This document shows positions 31,830-39,039 of a DNA stretch of 42,713 nt, in pieces. The notes under the pieces were generated by a model. It did no database searches. It had not been told where the DNA came from and saw only the letters and a program-made list of their open reading frames with translations. Numbering within the stretch: position 1 is the stretch's first letter; every line of letters starts with the position of its first letter. The stretch is from a virus: positions 1 to 42,713 of IMG/VR virus record IMGVR_UViG_3300020121_000165; one strand, written 5' to 3'. Made by a program: the position numbers and the translations under genes.

Positions 31830-32219
31830 TCACCCCGCAGAATACCCGTCCCGAAGGAGTGAGCCATGGCCGACGCTGGTCGTCACCAGCCGAGTGATCC
31901 TGCGGGAAAGGAGACGCATAGAAAGCCGGATCCGAAGGCGCGTGCGACTCGCATGGCCCCGCTTCAGAGTGAAGATCTTACGATTCAGATAAGCGAGCGC
32001 CTGTTGCCGTGGCCTTGGTGTGAAACTCATCGCCCGGTATGCGTCAGAGGCAACTACGCGGTTCATGCCACGGTGAGAAGCGGCGAACACAATGAAACAA
32101 TCGTGTCCGTCACGATCCTCTAGCTCGTTCTTCCAGTCTCCTGCGGTCGCCCAGTATCTCAGCAGGCGTTTTCTCAGGACGATTGCCGTTCTCATATCGA
32201 TCTGTTTCTGCGTCGTCAC
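31830..32219 (-). CDS. Hypothetical protein, paralogue of the gene at 30302
   Basis: 129 residues. The first ~85 residues look folded (MRTAIVLRKRLLRYWATAGD, HDCFIVFAASHRGMNR); the rest is Arg/Leu-rich and may be a basic tail. The GTG start at 32219 has GGAGGGCAGG upstream. An opposite-strand reading (31866-32123) also has a start but less natural composition. It is followed by the structured RNA region. Confidence 0.52.
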   Translation of the reverse strand: MTTQKQIDMRTAIVLRKRLLRYWATAGDWKNELEDRDGHDCFIVFAASHRGMNRVVASDAYRAMSFTPRPRQQALAYLNRKIFTLKRGHASRTRLRIRLSMRLLSRRITRLVTTSVGHGSLLRDGYSAG

Positions 32220-32233
32220 CCTGCCCTCCGAGA

Positions 32234-32683
32234 TTAGTCGTCTGCCGTGGGATCGCCTGCTGAGCGTGAGTTACTCGTGTCGTCCGGATCGCCCTCCTTC
32301 ACATTGTCGCCGGTGTCGGGATCGAGAGCTTTCACGTGGATCGGTGTCCCGTCCGGGTCCCCATTGAGCGGTGCGCTCACGTACCCGCCGGTGTTGATCG
32401 CAGGGCCAGTGCAGCCCGTGCCGTCCGTATAGCAATGCCCCGGAGCCGGAGGACCGGCATACCCGAGGGGATAGTCGCAGTAGTACAGGATCTTGTAGCT
32501 CGCGGGATGGGCGGGATCGCGCACAACCCACGCGAGAGCCTTTGAGCCGTCGGGTAGCGTGACCGTGGCCAAAGTCTTGGGTGTGCCCATGATCGCCTCG
32601 CTACGGGGCTCAGGCGCGGTCACAGGGGCTTTGGAGCAGCCAGCGAGACCGAGAATCGCGAGAAACGCTAGTGTCCGGTTCAT
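32234..32683 (-). CDS. Lipoprotein
   Basis: 149 residues. The signal MNRTLAFLAILGLAGC ends in lipobox LAGC with Cys16 as the lipid site; the mature part is Pro/Gly/Asp-rich with four Cys in YYCDYPLG...HCYTDGTGC and a disordered acidic tail. ATG overlaps the upstream stop (ATGA). Phage lipoproteins often block superinfection by masking receptors; an Rz1-like role is less likely because no Rz partner overlaps it. Confidence 0.78.
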   Translation of the reverse strand: MNRTLAFLAILGLAGCSKAPVTAPEPRSEAIMGTPKTLATVTLPDGSKALAWVVRDPAHPASYKILYYCDYPLGYAGPPAPGHCYTDGTGCTGPAINTGGYVSAPLNGDPDGTPIHVKALDPDTGDNVKEGDPDDTSNSRSAGDPTADD

Positions 32684-33105
32684 CGGGGACCTCCCTTGCC
32701 ATGTTTCGCTAGAATGTTCGCTTCACGCTTGATTGCAGGACTTACGATCCAATGCCCGCGTACCTCTCTGGGGATCCCATTCCAGATTCGGGTGTGAGTC
32801 TTCACCCAGTAGTGATTCGCACTGGGGCGCTTGGTTTCATCGAAGACATCCTCCCTTCTGGGGCGACCACGCTTGCGTTTCATGGGACCGAAGCGATCGA
32901 TTGCATCCGTCGTGATAACAATAGCTTCCGACTTGTGGCCGTTACCACCGTGCATCTCCATGTCCGATGGGCCTTCGCCCGCCGTGATCGGATCCTCCCC
33001 GAAGATCATGGCCAGAATCTTGACAGCTATAGCCACGTCCTCTTTCGGGAGAGGCTTCAAGTTCTCGATCACGTCGGCAAGCGCTTGGAGCTTATCAGTT
33101 TGCAT
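32680..33105 (-). CDS. Putative DNA-binding protein with AT-hook-like motif
   Basis: 141 residues. A helical N-terminus (TDKLQALADVIENLKPLP), a basic KRKRGRPRRED motif at about 77-87 like an AT hook, and a C-terminal domain with NHYWVKTHTRIWNGIPREVRG. ATG 33105 has AAGGAG eight bases upstream; longer readings lack one. A regulator of the leftward unit is possible. Confidence 0.58.
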   Translation of the reverse strand: MQTDKLQALADVIENLKPLPKEDVAIAVKILAMIFGEDPITAGEGPSDMEMHGGNGHKSEAIVITTDAIDRFGPMKRKRGRPRREDVFDETKRPSANHYWVKTHTRIWNGIPREVRGHWIVSPAIKREANILAKHGKGGPR

Positions 33106-33310
33106 GTACCTTACTCCTTCCTTGTTCCATCCTTGCGAGGTAGTCAACTGCGGCTCCAAGCCGAGGGTCCATGGGACCAGTGGGATCCACATACTCCTGG
33201 ATCAGAACGATGACTTGCTTCAGGTGGTAATCCGATACAGCCAAACGGGATAGCACTTTATGGTATCGCTCCCGGTAGATGGGAAGCGTGACACCCCCAG
33301 TCTTGACCAT
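33095..33310 (-). CDS. Small hypothetical protein
   Basis: 71 residues, helical, with LPIYRERYHKVLSRLAVSDYHLKQ and a C-terminal helix. GAGGAG precedes ATG 33310; an upstream start at 33340 is weaker. It overlaps the next gene by 11 bases. No family recognised. Confidence 0.6.
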   Translation of the reverse strand: MVKTGGVTLPIYRERYHKVLSRLAVSDYHLKQVIVLIQEYVDPTGPMDPRLGAAVDYLARMEQGRSKVHAN

Positions 33311-33374
33311 CTGCGGCTCCTCTCTCGGCAAGCTGCCCATGGCCGATTAGGATGCCTGCCACCTACTTCCAGGT

Positions 33375-33890
33375 TCAGCCTTTGCCGACACGACGCACCC
33401 GATCGGTGAAGTGAATGACGCGCTTGGGCTCCAGTCGCCCGGTCCGAATGTGCTTGCTGTCGTTCCCGCCCGTCTTCATCCCAAGCCGATTCTTGGGAGA
33501 CACCACGGCAAGCCGATACTTCCCAGGACTGAAATCGTGGTGCCGATCGAATGAGACGATCTCCCGAGCGATGGCACTCCCCGTGTAGTACCGCACCGCC
33601 TTATCTCGATAGATCAGGTAGGAATAGCTAATCCCGATCAGTGCCCCGATCACACCGGGATTGCGCCCACAGGCCCGCGCCAAGGCACAGTGAGCCTCAT
33701 TCAGCGCCGTGCCGAGTCTCGTATCGTCCTCTCGGACCTCGATCGGCATGGGGTCCTTAGCCTCCTCCACACGCTCTACGTTCTTGAAGTACTTCCGGAT
33801 CCGTGCGAGGGCCATCGGATGCGGACCCTTCCTCGCAACCTTCACTTTCGCCTTCTGCGGCTTCTTCACTGCGACTTCCTGTTTCGGCAT
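33375..33890 (-). CDS. Hypothetical basic protein
   Basis: 171 residues. A Lys-rich N-terminus (KKPQKAKVKVARKG), a helical middle (NEAHCALARACGRNPGVIGALIGISYSYLIYRDK) and a basic C-terminus. AGGAGACAGG precedes ATG 33890. The middle resembles a helix-turn-helix in spacing, but this is weak. Function unknown. Confidence 0.62.
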   Translation of the reverse strand: MPKQEVAVKKPQKAKVKVARKGPHPMALARIRKYFKNVERVEEAKDPMPIEVREDDTRLGTALNEAHCALARACGRNPGVIGALIGISYSYLIYRDKAVRYYTGSAIAREIVSFDRHHDFSPGKYRLAVVSPKNRLGMKTGGNDSKHIRTGRLEPKRVIHFTDRVRRVGKG

Positions 33891-34081
33891 CCTGTCTCCT
33901 GCCTTCCGTTCTGGGTTCTCCGGGATAAGCGGTTCGATGCGCGAGGCCGGGATAAGATTCTAGAAACGGATCTGGCCTGCCAGTATGGCTCTCCGGAATG
34001 CCGTGGCCATATGATAGACGTGGTGATTTCGCCCTTCAGCCAAGCAATCGCCAGTTCCACGATTTCATCCTCCGGAAGCAC
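33866..34081 (-). CDS. Small hypothetical protein (start uncertain)
   Basis: Up to 71 residues. The GTG at 34081 has no good site; a GTG at 34060 (reading VELAIAWLKGEIT) has GGAGG eight bases upstream and is likely the true start. The Arg-rich tail runs into the ribosome site of the next gene. The overlapping small gene at 34036 reads the same bases in another frame. Weakly supported. Confidence 0.4.
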   Translation of the reverse strand: MLPEDEIVELAIAWLKGEITTSIIWPRHSGEPYWQARSVSRILSRPRASNRLSRRTQNGRQETGCRNRKSQ

Positions 34082-34191
34082 CCGCTTTCTCCGCCCCGCG
34101 TACTATAGGCACAGAACGTCAGACGCCCGCGCACGGCTCTAATCTTGACCGCGCGCGCCCGCTCCACGAGCCTTTGATCCTTTCCTGCCAT
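34036..34191 (-). CDS. Small basic hypothetical protein (51 residues)
   Basis: MAGKDQRLVERARAVKIR onward, with an AAAGGA site before ATG 34191. Arg/Trp-rich at the end. It overlaps the gene ending at 33866. Supported mainly by spacing within the operon and by the ribosome site. Confidence 0.42.
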   Translation of the reverse strand: MAGKDQRLVERARAVKIRAVRGRLTFCAYSTRGGESGCFRRMKSWNWRLLG

Positions 34192-34205
34192 GCTGCATCC
34201 TTTCT

Positions 34206-34237
34206 GCCCCTTGAGGGGCGAGCCCATCCCTGGGCTC
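34206..34237 (-). other. Two tandem GC-rich hairpins between genes
   Basis: On the minus strand GAGCCCA-GGGA-TGGGCTC (7-bp stem, 4-nt loop) is followed at once by GCCCC-TCAA-GGGGC. There is no U tract, so this is not a standard terminator. They may protect or delimit the mRNA between the zinc-ribbon gene and the next small gene. Confidence 0.55.
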
Positions 34238-34246
34238 GGTTGGGGA

Positions 34247-34678
34247 CTAGGCGTTATCGCCCTTGAAACGCTGAACCTGCCAATCCGTGCGCTGGGGTTC
34301 CCACTTGTCGTCCTTGATCTGTCGGGCCGCCATAGCGATGGCACTCGACCGACCATTGGCCACGACATCGACCTTGATGATCTGTCGAGCCACCTTGCCG
34401 CCCTGGGACTCCAGCAACGTCGGCCGCTCAATCGCAACGACCGTGTAGACGCTGGCCCTAGTCTCCTCGCACATGGTGTTCTCTCCTTCTGCGCGCTGTG
34501 CGCGCGGGTTCGGTGCCGGACTATCCGGCACCATTTCTTCCCACCACAAAGCCTCAAATACCTGCCCACAGACCGGACACTCGGAGTCGCACGCGCAATC
34601 CCATTCGTCTTCCCATTCCACGTCACATTCCGGGCACTCGTAGAAGATTCGATACCAAGGTGGTGGCTTGCGAATCAT
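34247..34678 (-). CDS. Zinc-ribbon protein
   Basis: 143 residues. CPEC at 15-18 and CPVC at 34-37, with CAC between, form a zinc ribbon in an acidic/Trp-rich setting. The second half (VVAIERPTLLESQGGKVARQ to KDDKWEPQRTDWQVQRF) looks like a separate small domain. ATG 34678 overlaps the amidotransferase stop (ATGA), so the two are co-translated. It may be an accessory of the amidoligase system. Confidence 0.65.
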   Translation of the reverse strand: MIRKPPPWYRIFYECPECDVEWEDEWDCACDSECPVCGQVFEALWWEEMVPDSPAPNPRAQRAEGENTMCEETRASVYTVVAIERPTLLESQGGKVARQIIKVDVVANGRSSAIAMAARQIKDDKWEPQRTDWQVQRFKGDNA

Positions 34679-35664
34679 TCCGGATACCCTTCCTTCTCCA
34701 TTTCCTGGACGAGCCCGTCTACGATCTTCTGCGCCTCAGACGGGCCATTGGATGCCGCCGGGAGCGTTGGCGATTCGTTGCACTTGTGGCCGTTCCCGTT
34801 CACAGGCGGCACGTCCTTATCCCGGTCGGGCCAATCCCGAGAGTCGTATCCGCTCTCGTAGACCTTGATTCCCTGCTGCCCGAGCCCGTAGCCATATCCC
34901 CGATGCTTGGAGTAATCCTCCACCTTGGTGCTCTTTCCCTTGGTCGCGTATTCGGCCAGTGCAGGCCCGTAAGCCTTCTCGTGGTAGACGCCCGTCGCTG
35001 ACACCTTGCAGAGCGCCCGATGCGGCACCGATTCCGCCTTCGTTCCTAGCTGGATGTAGGCAATGGAGCGCACGGCGGCAAGTAACTGCTCCTCGGTCGA
35101 CGCGAACACGGTGAACGTATTCCCGGCTCCCGTGATGGTGCAGTATTCGAGCGGATTCCCGTCCCGAATGAGATACATGCGCTTCCCGTACACGAACGCG
35201 AGCGCCGTAGAACCGAAGGCTTGCCACATGAAGCGGGTCATCGCCTTTGGGCCATACTTCTCCACGAATGAATGTGCCAGTTCCGAATCGACCCCGGACG
35301 GATTCAGCAGTTCAAAATCCGTGCGTAGCTTGTAATGATTCGTGAAGACGCCATTGTGAACGAGTACGGCTTTCTCGCCGTGAAACGGTTGCGCTCCATC
35401 GTCCAATCGACTCCCGCACGTCGGCTGTCGTGTATGCACGAGCGCCATCGTCGCGGGCTTGGCGACTTGATGGAACGATGCGTCTTGAATGAAGGCAATC
35501 GGCTCCATCGCCCGCTTGTAGACGTATCCGCCGGGGCCTTCGGCATTCGTCCAGATACCGGACGATTGCTTTCCTCGGGGCTGGCCGTAGTACAAGAGCG
35601 CGGCACACAATTCCGCCGTGTGCGGAAGAGGCTTTTGCGAGATAAATCCTGCGATGGAACACAT
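34675..35664 (-). CDS. Class II glutamine amidotransferase
   Basis: 329 residues. Cys2 in MCSIAGF is the N-terminal nucleophile of class II amidotransferases after Met removal. HTRQPT at 77-82, HNGVF at 103-107 and DSELA at 126-130 are the glutamine-binding and oxyanion motifs as in GlmS/PurF. The domain fills about residues 1-210; the rest is a charged, probably flexible tail. No synthase domain is attached, so ammonia from glutamine must be used by a partner. The partner is most likely the amidoligase just upstream, whose stop overlaps this start (TAATG). Confidence 0.85.
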   Translation of the reverse strand: MCSIAGFISQKPLPHTAELCAALLYYGQPRGKQSSGIWTNAEGPGGYVYKRAMEPIAFIQDASFHQVAKPATMALVHTRQPTCGSRLDDGAQPFHGEKAVLVHNGVFTNHYKLRTDFELLNPSGVDSELAHSFVEKYGPKAMTRFMWQAFGSTALAFVYGKRMYLIRDGNPLEYCTITGAGNTFTVFASTEEQLLAAVRSIAYIQLGTKAESVPHRALCKVSATGVYHEKAYGPALAEYATKGKSTKVEDYSKHRGYGYGLGQQGIKVYESGYDSRDWPDRDKDVPPVNGNGHKCNESPTLPAASNGPSEAQKIVDGLVQEMEKEGYPE

Positions 35665-36926
35665 TAGCTAGTTCCCCCGGTGCGACGATTGTCATGGAGC
35701 CATTGAAGCGGTGGTTCCGGACGGTCTGCTTCCAGGTTCGCCTGTTCTACCATCGCCTGCCGAATCCGTGGTGGTGGTGTGTCCTTGGCGAAATTGAAAT
35801 GCGCAAATTCTCGCGCTCGCTTCACGAGATAGCGCCGCAGATAGAGCGGCATGCGCAGCATTTGGAACAGTTCCACCAAGCGGGGGCGAGCGTAGTAGTT
35901 CCGCTTCGGCGGGGCTGGCGCATCCTGCCAAGCCTGGAAGGCGTACAAGAGAAAAAGCATCCAATTCCGGACCTTCTCCGGATTCAAGGTGCCGGGATGA
36001 AGTCTTACTTCGTACGTTTCCCACTTGCTCAAGGCCGCTACGTTCAGTGCGTAGTAGCGGTTGTCTTGTGGGATTTGACTGCGCGGCATGCAGAAGCGAT
36101 TCCCGTGACGGGAGACGGGAACAAACGAGAAGATCGTTTGCTCGAAGTAGCCCCACCACTTTAGGATAGCATCGCGCTGCGCGCTGGACATTACGCTCAT
36201 GTCCAAATGCACGTGGAAACCGCACGATGCGTTCACAAAGCCGTGATGCCGCCGGAATAGCAAGCAGACATCACGCACTAGTTCTAACGCCCGATCACCA
36301 CGCGCAGCATGCGATGCATATTCGTAGGCTTTGCCGCGCTGGGAGTGTTCGTTCTTGACAGAAGCGTCATGCTTCAAGACACCGTAAGGCGACATATCCA
36401 AATGCGTCGGCAGGCCGCCTGGAACGAGAAATTCCAGTTCAAAGCCGATCTTCCGTAGGAATGGATTCCGCGTGTATGTTGTGTCGTCGAGTACAATCGG
36501 AAGGCGAGAACGGCACCCACCACAAAGCGGTAATGGTCCTTCTCGGTCATGGCCACGCGGCAGTATTATCCGGACTTCACACCGGCGGCACCTGGTCATG
36601 TTGGCATTGCAGGCATCGCACCACCCACCATTCGCGTAGAAGATTTCGGAATGGATCAATGACCCACAATCGCCGCACGTTTTCATGTAGCGAGGCTTGC
36701 AAGCGGTACAAGCCCACAACTTCGCTTGGGGATCGCTGGCGAGCGTCCTGGGACCGGTGACATCATGCAGACTGCGCCGTAGGAAGGCTTGGTGGCAGCC
36801 ATGGCACGCCAAGAACGCAAGACGAAAATGCTCGAAGCAGTACCGCTTGCGGGAGCGCGGATTCTGCCAGTATGGCTCGCGTTCACATCGCGGCTTGATG
36901 CAACGAAACGTGGGATCGTTCGGCAT
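35664..36926 (-). CDS. Amidoligase (ATP-grasp-like COOH-NH2 ligase) with N-terminal zinc modules
   Basis: 420 residues. Residues 1-140 carry repeated CxxC pairs (41/44, 73/76, 84/87, 103/106, 113/116, 135/138), an array of zinc ribbons. Residues ~155-345 match the Amidoligase_2 family: IGFELEFLVPGG at 160-171, Asp187, AYEYASH at 200-206, GFHVHLDMS at 236-244, YFEQTIFSF at 260-268 and ETYEVRLHPGTLN. The family joins a carboxylate to an amine using ATP. The paired amidotransferase next door supplies ammonia. AGGAG precedes ATG 36926. The substrate may be a protein, peptide or cell-wall component. Confidence 0.83.
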   Translation of the reverse strand: MPNDPTFRCIKPRCEREPYWQNPRSRKRYCFEHFRLAFLACHGCHQAFLRRSLHDVTGPRTLASDPQAKLWACTACKPRYMKTCGDCGSLIHSEIFYANGGWCDACNANMTRCRRCEVRIILPRGHDREGPLPLCGGCRSRLPIVLDDTTYTRNPFLRKIGFELEFLVPGGLPTHLDMSPYGVLKHDASVKNEHSQRGKAYEYASHAARGDRALELVRDVCLLFRRHHGFVNASCGFHVHLDMSVMSSAQRDAILKWWGYFEQTIFSFVPVSRHGNRFCMPRSQIPQDNRYYALNVAALSKWETYEVRLHPGTLNPEKVRNWMLFLLYAFQAWQDAPAPPKRNYYARPRLVELFQMLRMPLYLRRYLVKRAREFAHFNFAKDTPPPRIRQAMVEQANLEADRPEPPLQWLHDNRRTGGTS

Positions 36927-36982
36927 TAGGATGCTCCTCTCATCCGAGCGGCATCCTTGCCGGGTTGTGGTGCAGGGGACAG

Positions 36983-37093
36983 CTAGTTACGGCGCGTGAG
37001 AATCCAAAGGCATATTCGGGATATTCCAATCACGAGTAGCACAAGCGCGATATGCGCCGCCGCGACAGAGAATGACCCGAATACCAGAATCAT
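36983..37093 (-). CDS. 36-residue membrane protein A
   Basis: MILVFGSFSVAAAHIALVLL and on to a basic end (TRRN): one membrane helix. ATG 37093 overlaps the upstream stop (ATGA). A second 36-residue membrane protein lies at 37322 with the same kind of overlap. It could be an inner-membrane peptide that changes host physiology. Confidence 0.6.
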   Translation of the reverse strand: MILVFGSFSVAAAHIALVLLVIGISRICLWILTRRN

Positions 37094-37320
37094 TCCGCTT
37101 CGCTCAGAAATTGCAGGATAGCGGCCCACTTCTCTGCTTGGTCTGCCGTGAGTACGTGATTCCTACACGGTCCTTCACGGAGAAACTTGGCCATATCCGC
37201 CAATTCCCGGAGCCACGCACGCGGTATCTCCCCTTCCAAGTAAGTCCGGCAGTCGCACATCCACGGTGCGTCGTGCCGATATGCGCATGACGGATCGTGT
37301 TGTTCCTGTTTGTCGCTCAT
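37090..37320 (-). CDS. Small Cys/His-containing hypothetical protein
   Basis: 76 residues: HDPSCAYRHDAPWMCDCRTY at about 7-26 may bind zinc, followed by helices (WLRELADMAKFLREG, EKWAAILQFLSE). ATG 37320 lies two bases after the upstream stop. No family recognised. Confidence 0.62.
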   Translation of the reverse strand: MSDKQEQHDPSCAYRHDAPWMCDCRTYLEGEIPRAWLRELADMAKFLREGPCRNHVLTADQAEKWAAILQFLSEAE

Positions 37321-37321
37321 G

Positions 37322-37432
37322 CTAGCTGGCAGACCGTGCATCGCTCGCTGCGTCTCGTATCGTGAATGCTGCCCACATCCCGATTAGAATCCCTAGTGCA
37401 AGGCCAATGGAAAAGTAGACCCAAATGCTCAT
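37322..37432 (-). CDS. 36-residue membrane protein B
   Basis: MSIWVYFSIGLALGILIGMW, then a charged tail IRDAASDARSAS. The glycines spaced in the helix (GLALGILIG) suit helix packing. ATG 37432 overlaps the upstream TGA. Same length as the gene at 36983 but no clear sequence identity. Confidence 0.6.
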   Translation of the reverse strand: MSIWVYFSIGLALGILIGMWAAFTIRDAASDARSAS

Positions 37433-37683
37433 GCTAGTTGGTAGACCGTGCATTGCTTGCCTTTCTGCTCGAAGTGAGCGAATCGCCGCGCGGAGACTTG
37501 GAACGTACCGTCCAGCTTGCGCAGTTTCTTATGTCGCCGTTTGAACGTGAGAATCGCATGCTCGATAACACGGATTTCCGCCGGGATGACTGCTTCGAGC
37601 AGACCGATACGCTCTCCCTTGCCGGTATAGAGCACTGGCCCGGCATCGGCGATACGGATTGTGTATTTGTCCAGAATCTTCAC
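37429..37683 (-). CDS. Small basic hypothetical protein
   Basis: 84 residues, beta-rich start (KILDKYTIRIADAGPVLYTGKG) and a Lys/Arg-rich second half (FKRRHKKLRKLDG). The GTG start overlaps the upstream TGA (GTGA), and its own stop overlaps the next ATG. Possibly nucleic-acid binding by charge. Confidence 0.6.
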   Translation of the reverse strand: MKILDKYTIRIADAGPVLYTGKGERIGLLEAVIPAEIRVIEHAILTFKRRHKKLRKLDGTFQVSARRFAHFEQKGKQCTVYQLA

Positions 37684-37853
37684 TTGCTAGGCTCCTGCTT
37701 CACGCGATACGCAAGAATGCTGCGAGGCTTCAGGGATACGATGGGAGCCGGGCGATAGCACACAAGGCGGCACGCGCACACCCCACGCTGTGGCCCCTCT
37801 GCTTCCTGCCACTCTTGGCCGCAGTCTTTGCATGTCCGAATGACCAGCTTCAT
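37680..37853 (-). CDS. Small zinc-finger-like protein
   Basis: 57 residues: CKDCGQEW and CACRLVCYRPAP give two Cys pairs for zinc. AAGGGA precedes ATG 37853; an in-frame ATG at 37922 would add 23 basic residues. It is coupled to the next gene by GTGA. Confidence 0.58.
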   Translation of the reverse strand: MKLVIRTCKDCGQEWQEAEGPQRGVCACRLVCYRPAPIVSLKPRSILAYRVKQEPSK

Positions 37854-38266
37854 GCGTCCCTTTCGTGTGCAGGTGCCGTTACGAGCGCGAGCCCGTCTGA
37901 GCCACTTTTCCGCCCGACCCATCCAACGATCTACCGGCGACCCGCGATCGTCGCTTGTGGGGCTCGCCAGATGCCTTCCGCGCGATTCTGGCGGGCGGGC
38001 CGATCTGCGACCCCGGCTGAGATGCGCGACCCGCTCGCGAGGTTCGGATTTTCTGCCCCTCGGACCGCATGAGAGGCCGTACAAGCCACGATCGGAGCCC
38101 GACCCATGCCGGACTACCGGTCCGGCCCGATCGTCGCCCTAAAGCCCGCTAATGCGGTCTGGCGGGCCTTGGAGCGAAAAGCCGGAACCCCGGAGCCGAT
38201 GGTCTGGCTTCCCGGGGTCCGATGCCGCTGCTCGCTTGCGCGACCTTGGCCGCGTCGCTGCGAGGC
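37854..38266. other. No confident gene
   Basis: This GC-rich stretch is open in several frames. The best minus-strand reading is 37931-38107 (58 codons, MGRAPIVACT...) with no clear ribosome site. A plus-strand reading from ATG 38106 has a GGAG site but runs antisense to the better-supported gene at 38267. The 11-base string ATGGGTCGGGC occurs twice on the minus strand, starting at 38107 and 37922. No terminator or RNA seen. Confidence 0.4.
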
Positions 38267-38407
38267 TTACGCGGAAATGGAGCGAATTGCAGATGCCACA
38301 AGGCGTTGCAGCGCGTCGCGTTCTTCCTGCTTGGCGCGCTCCTGTTCGGCGGGCGTCAAGAGCCAACCCGGACCGATTCTGAGACATAAAGGCTTGTCCT
38401 GGAACAC
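38267..38407 (-). CDS. 46-residue helical protein
   Basis: Starts GTG 38407 with AAAGGAG six bases upstream. It ends in an amphipathic charged helix, LLTPAEQERAKQEERDALQR, then LVASAIRSISA. The codon use and strong ribosome site support a real gene that a length cut-off would miss. Function unknown. Confidence 0.6.
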   Translation of the reverse strand: MFQDKPLCLRIGPGWLLTPAEQERAKQEERDALQRLVASAIRSISA

Positions 38408-38498
38408 GTTAGGCTCCTTTCGTTCCGATGCTACTGGGCCTCATCGGCTACCGCGTCACGGTAGGACCGGGGCATCCATGCGCCCGGTTTCGGCCTTG
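38408..38498 (-). promoter_or_regulatory. Leader with two hairpins
   Basis: On the minus strand CTACCG/CGGTAG and CCGATG/CATCGG form two stems just ahead of the ribosome site of the 46-residue gene. A seven-codon reading (MDAPVLP) also lies here. No U tract follows. The stems may set mRNA stability or translation. Confidence 0.4.
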
Positions 38499-38747
38499 CT
38501 AACTGTCGTAGCGGTAGACGGTTACGACCGCGAATAACCCGCCCGGCAAGGCAATGGGCCGGATCGCTTTGGCCACGATCCAGGTCTTGCCGGTCTCACT
38601 CTTGCCCAGCGTAACTGCCGGGTCAATCACGAGATGCACCTTGCCATCGGTTCCCATTTCCCCTCGCACGTTGCCTTGCGGTTTCTTCGCCTTTTCCGGC
38701 AGCGTGGTGACGGGAACGTCTGGCGTAACTTTCGCAGGATGCGGCAT
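38499..38747 (-). CDS. Hypothetical protein, first gene of the leftward unit
   Basis: 82 residues. A Lys/Pro-rich N-terminus (MPHPAKVTPDVPVTTLPEKA), then a beta-rich core: KVHLVIDPAVTLGKSETGKTWIVAK and GGLFAVVTVYRYDS. GAGAGAGAGG precedes ATG 38747. As first gene after the control region it is probably early expressed. No family recognised. Confidence 0.65.
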   Translation of the reverse strand: MPHPAKVTPDVPVTTLPEKAKKPQGNVRGEMGTDGKVHLVIDPAVTLGKSETGKTWIVAKAIRPIALPGGLFAVVTVYRYDS

Positions 38748-38961
38748 TCAGGGCCTCTCTCTCGCTTGCGTTGACCTAGCCGACCGGCCGATCCGGCCGA
38801 CGCCAGCCGACCCAACGCAACCCGCGTGCCGATCGCTAACTTGTTGCGCCGCAACACCGTGGCCAGATCGAGCCACCCAGTTTTGGGGCAAAAGGCCCGA
38901 TCTCGTGGGGCAAAAAGCCCGGCCGCTTCTCCGCTCCCACACTGCATTTTCCACTTTCCCC
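38748..38961. promoter_or_regulatory. Divergent control region with inverted repeats
   Basis: Contains an 8-bp inverted repeat TTGCGTTG (38766-38773) with CAACGCAA (38813-38820), enclosing four spaced (A/G)TCGGCY units on the minus strand; a 15-bp palindrome TGTTGCGCCGCAACA (38842-38856); and two hairpins of GGGC-A-rich-GCCC type at about 38880-38925. These look like protein-binding sites or leader structures for the leftward unit. No convincing minus-strand sigma70 promoter was found. Confidence 0.5.
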
Positions 38962-39001
38962 TTGACTATGCTCTTGAACCCATGTAGACTAACGACGTTA
39001 G
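38962..39001 (+). promoter_or_regulatory. Sigma70-like promoter overlapping a 13-bp palindrome
   Basis: -35 TTGACT (38962-38967), 17-base spacer, -10 TAGACT (38985-38990). The perfect palindrome CTAACG-A-CGTTAG covers 38989-39001, across the expected transcription start, so a repressor bound there would block it. It points toward the repeats and terminase genes. Confidence 0.6.
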
Positions 39002-39039
39002 GACGGGGCGAGCGAAGCGAGCCGGTGGCTTTACGTCTG

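Noticed and set aside
31866-32123. Plus-strand 85-codon gene with a GGAG site
   Set aside because: The antisense gene at 31830 resembles a neighbour paralogue, has a stronger ribosome site and fits the operon direction.
38420-38470. Hammerhead ribozyme
   Set aside because: CCGATGAG and CGAAAGG occur in order on the minus strand, but the core lacks CUGAUGA and the bases form another hairpin.
38106-38537. Plus-strand frame starting MPDYRSGPIVALKP
   Set aside because: It has a GGAG site and a faint likeness to YRPAPIVSLKP of the 37680 gene, but runs antisense to two better-supported minus genes.
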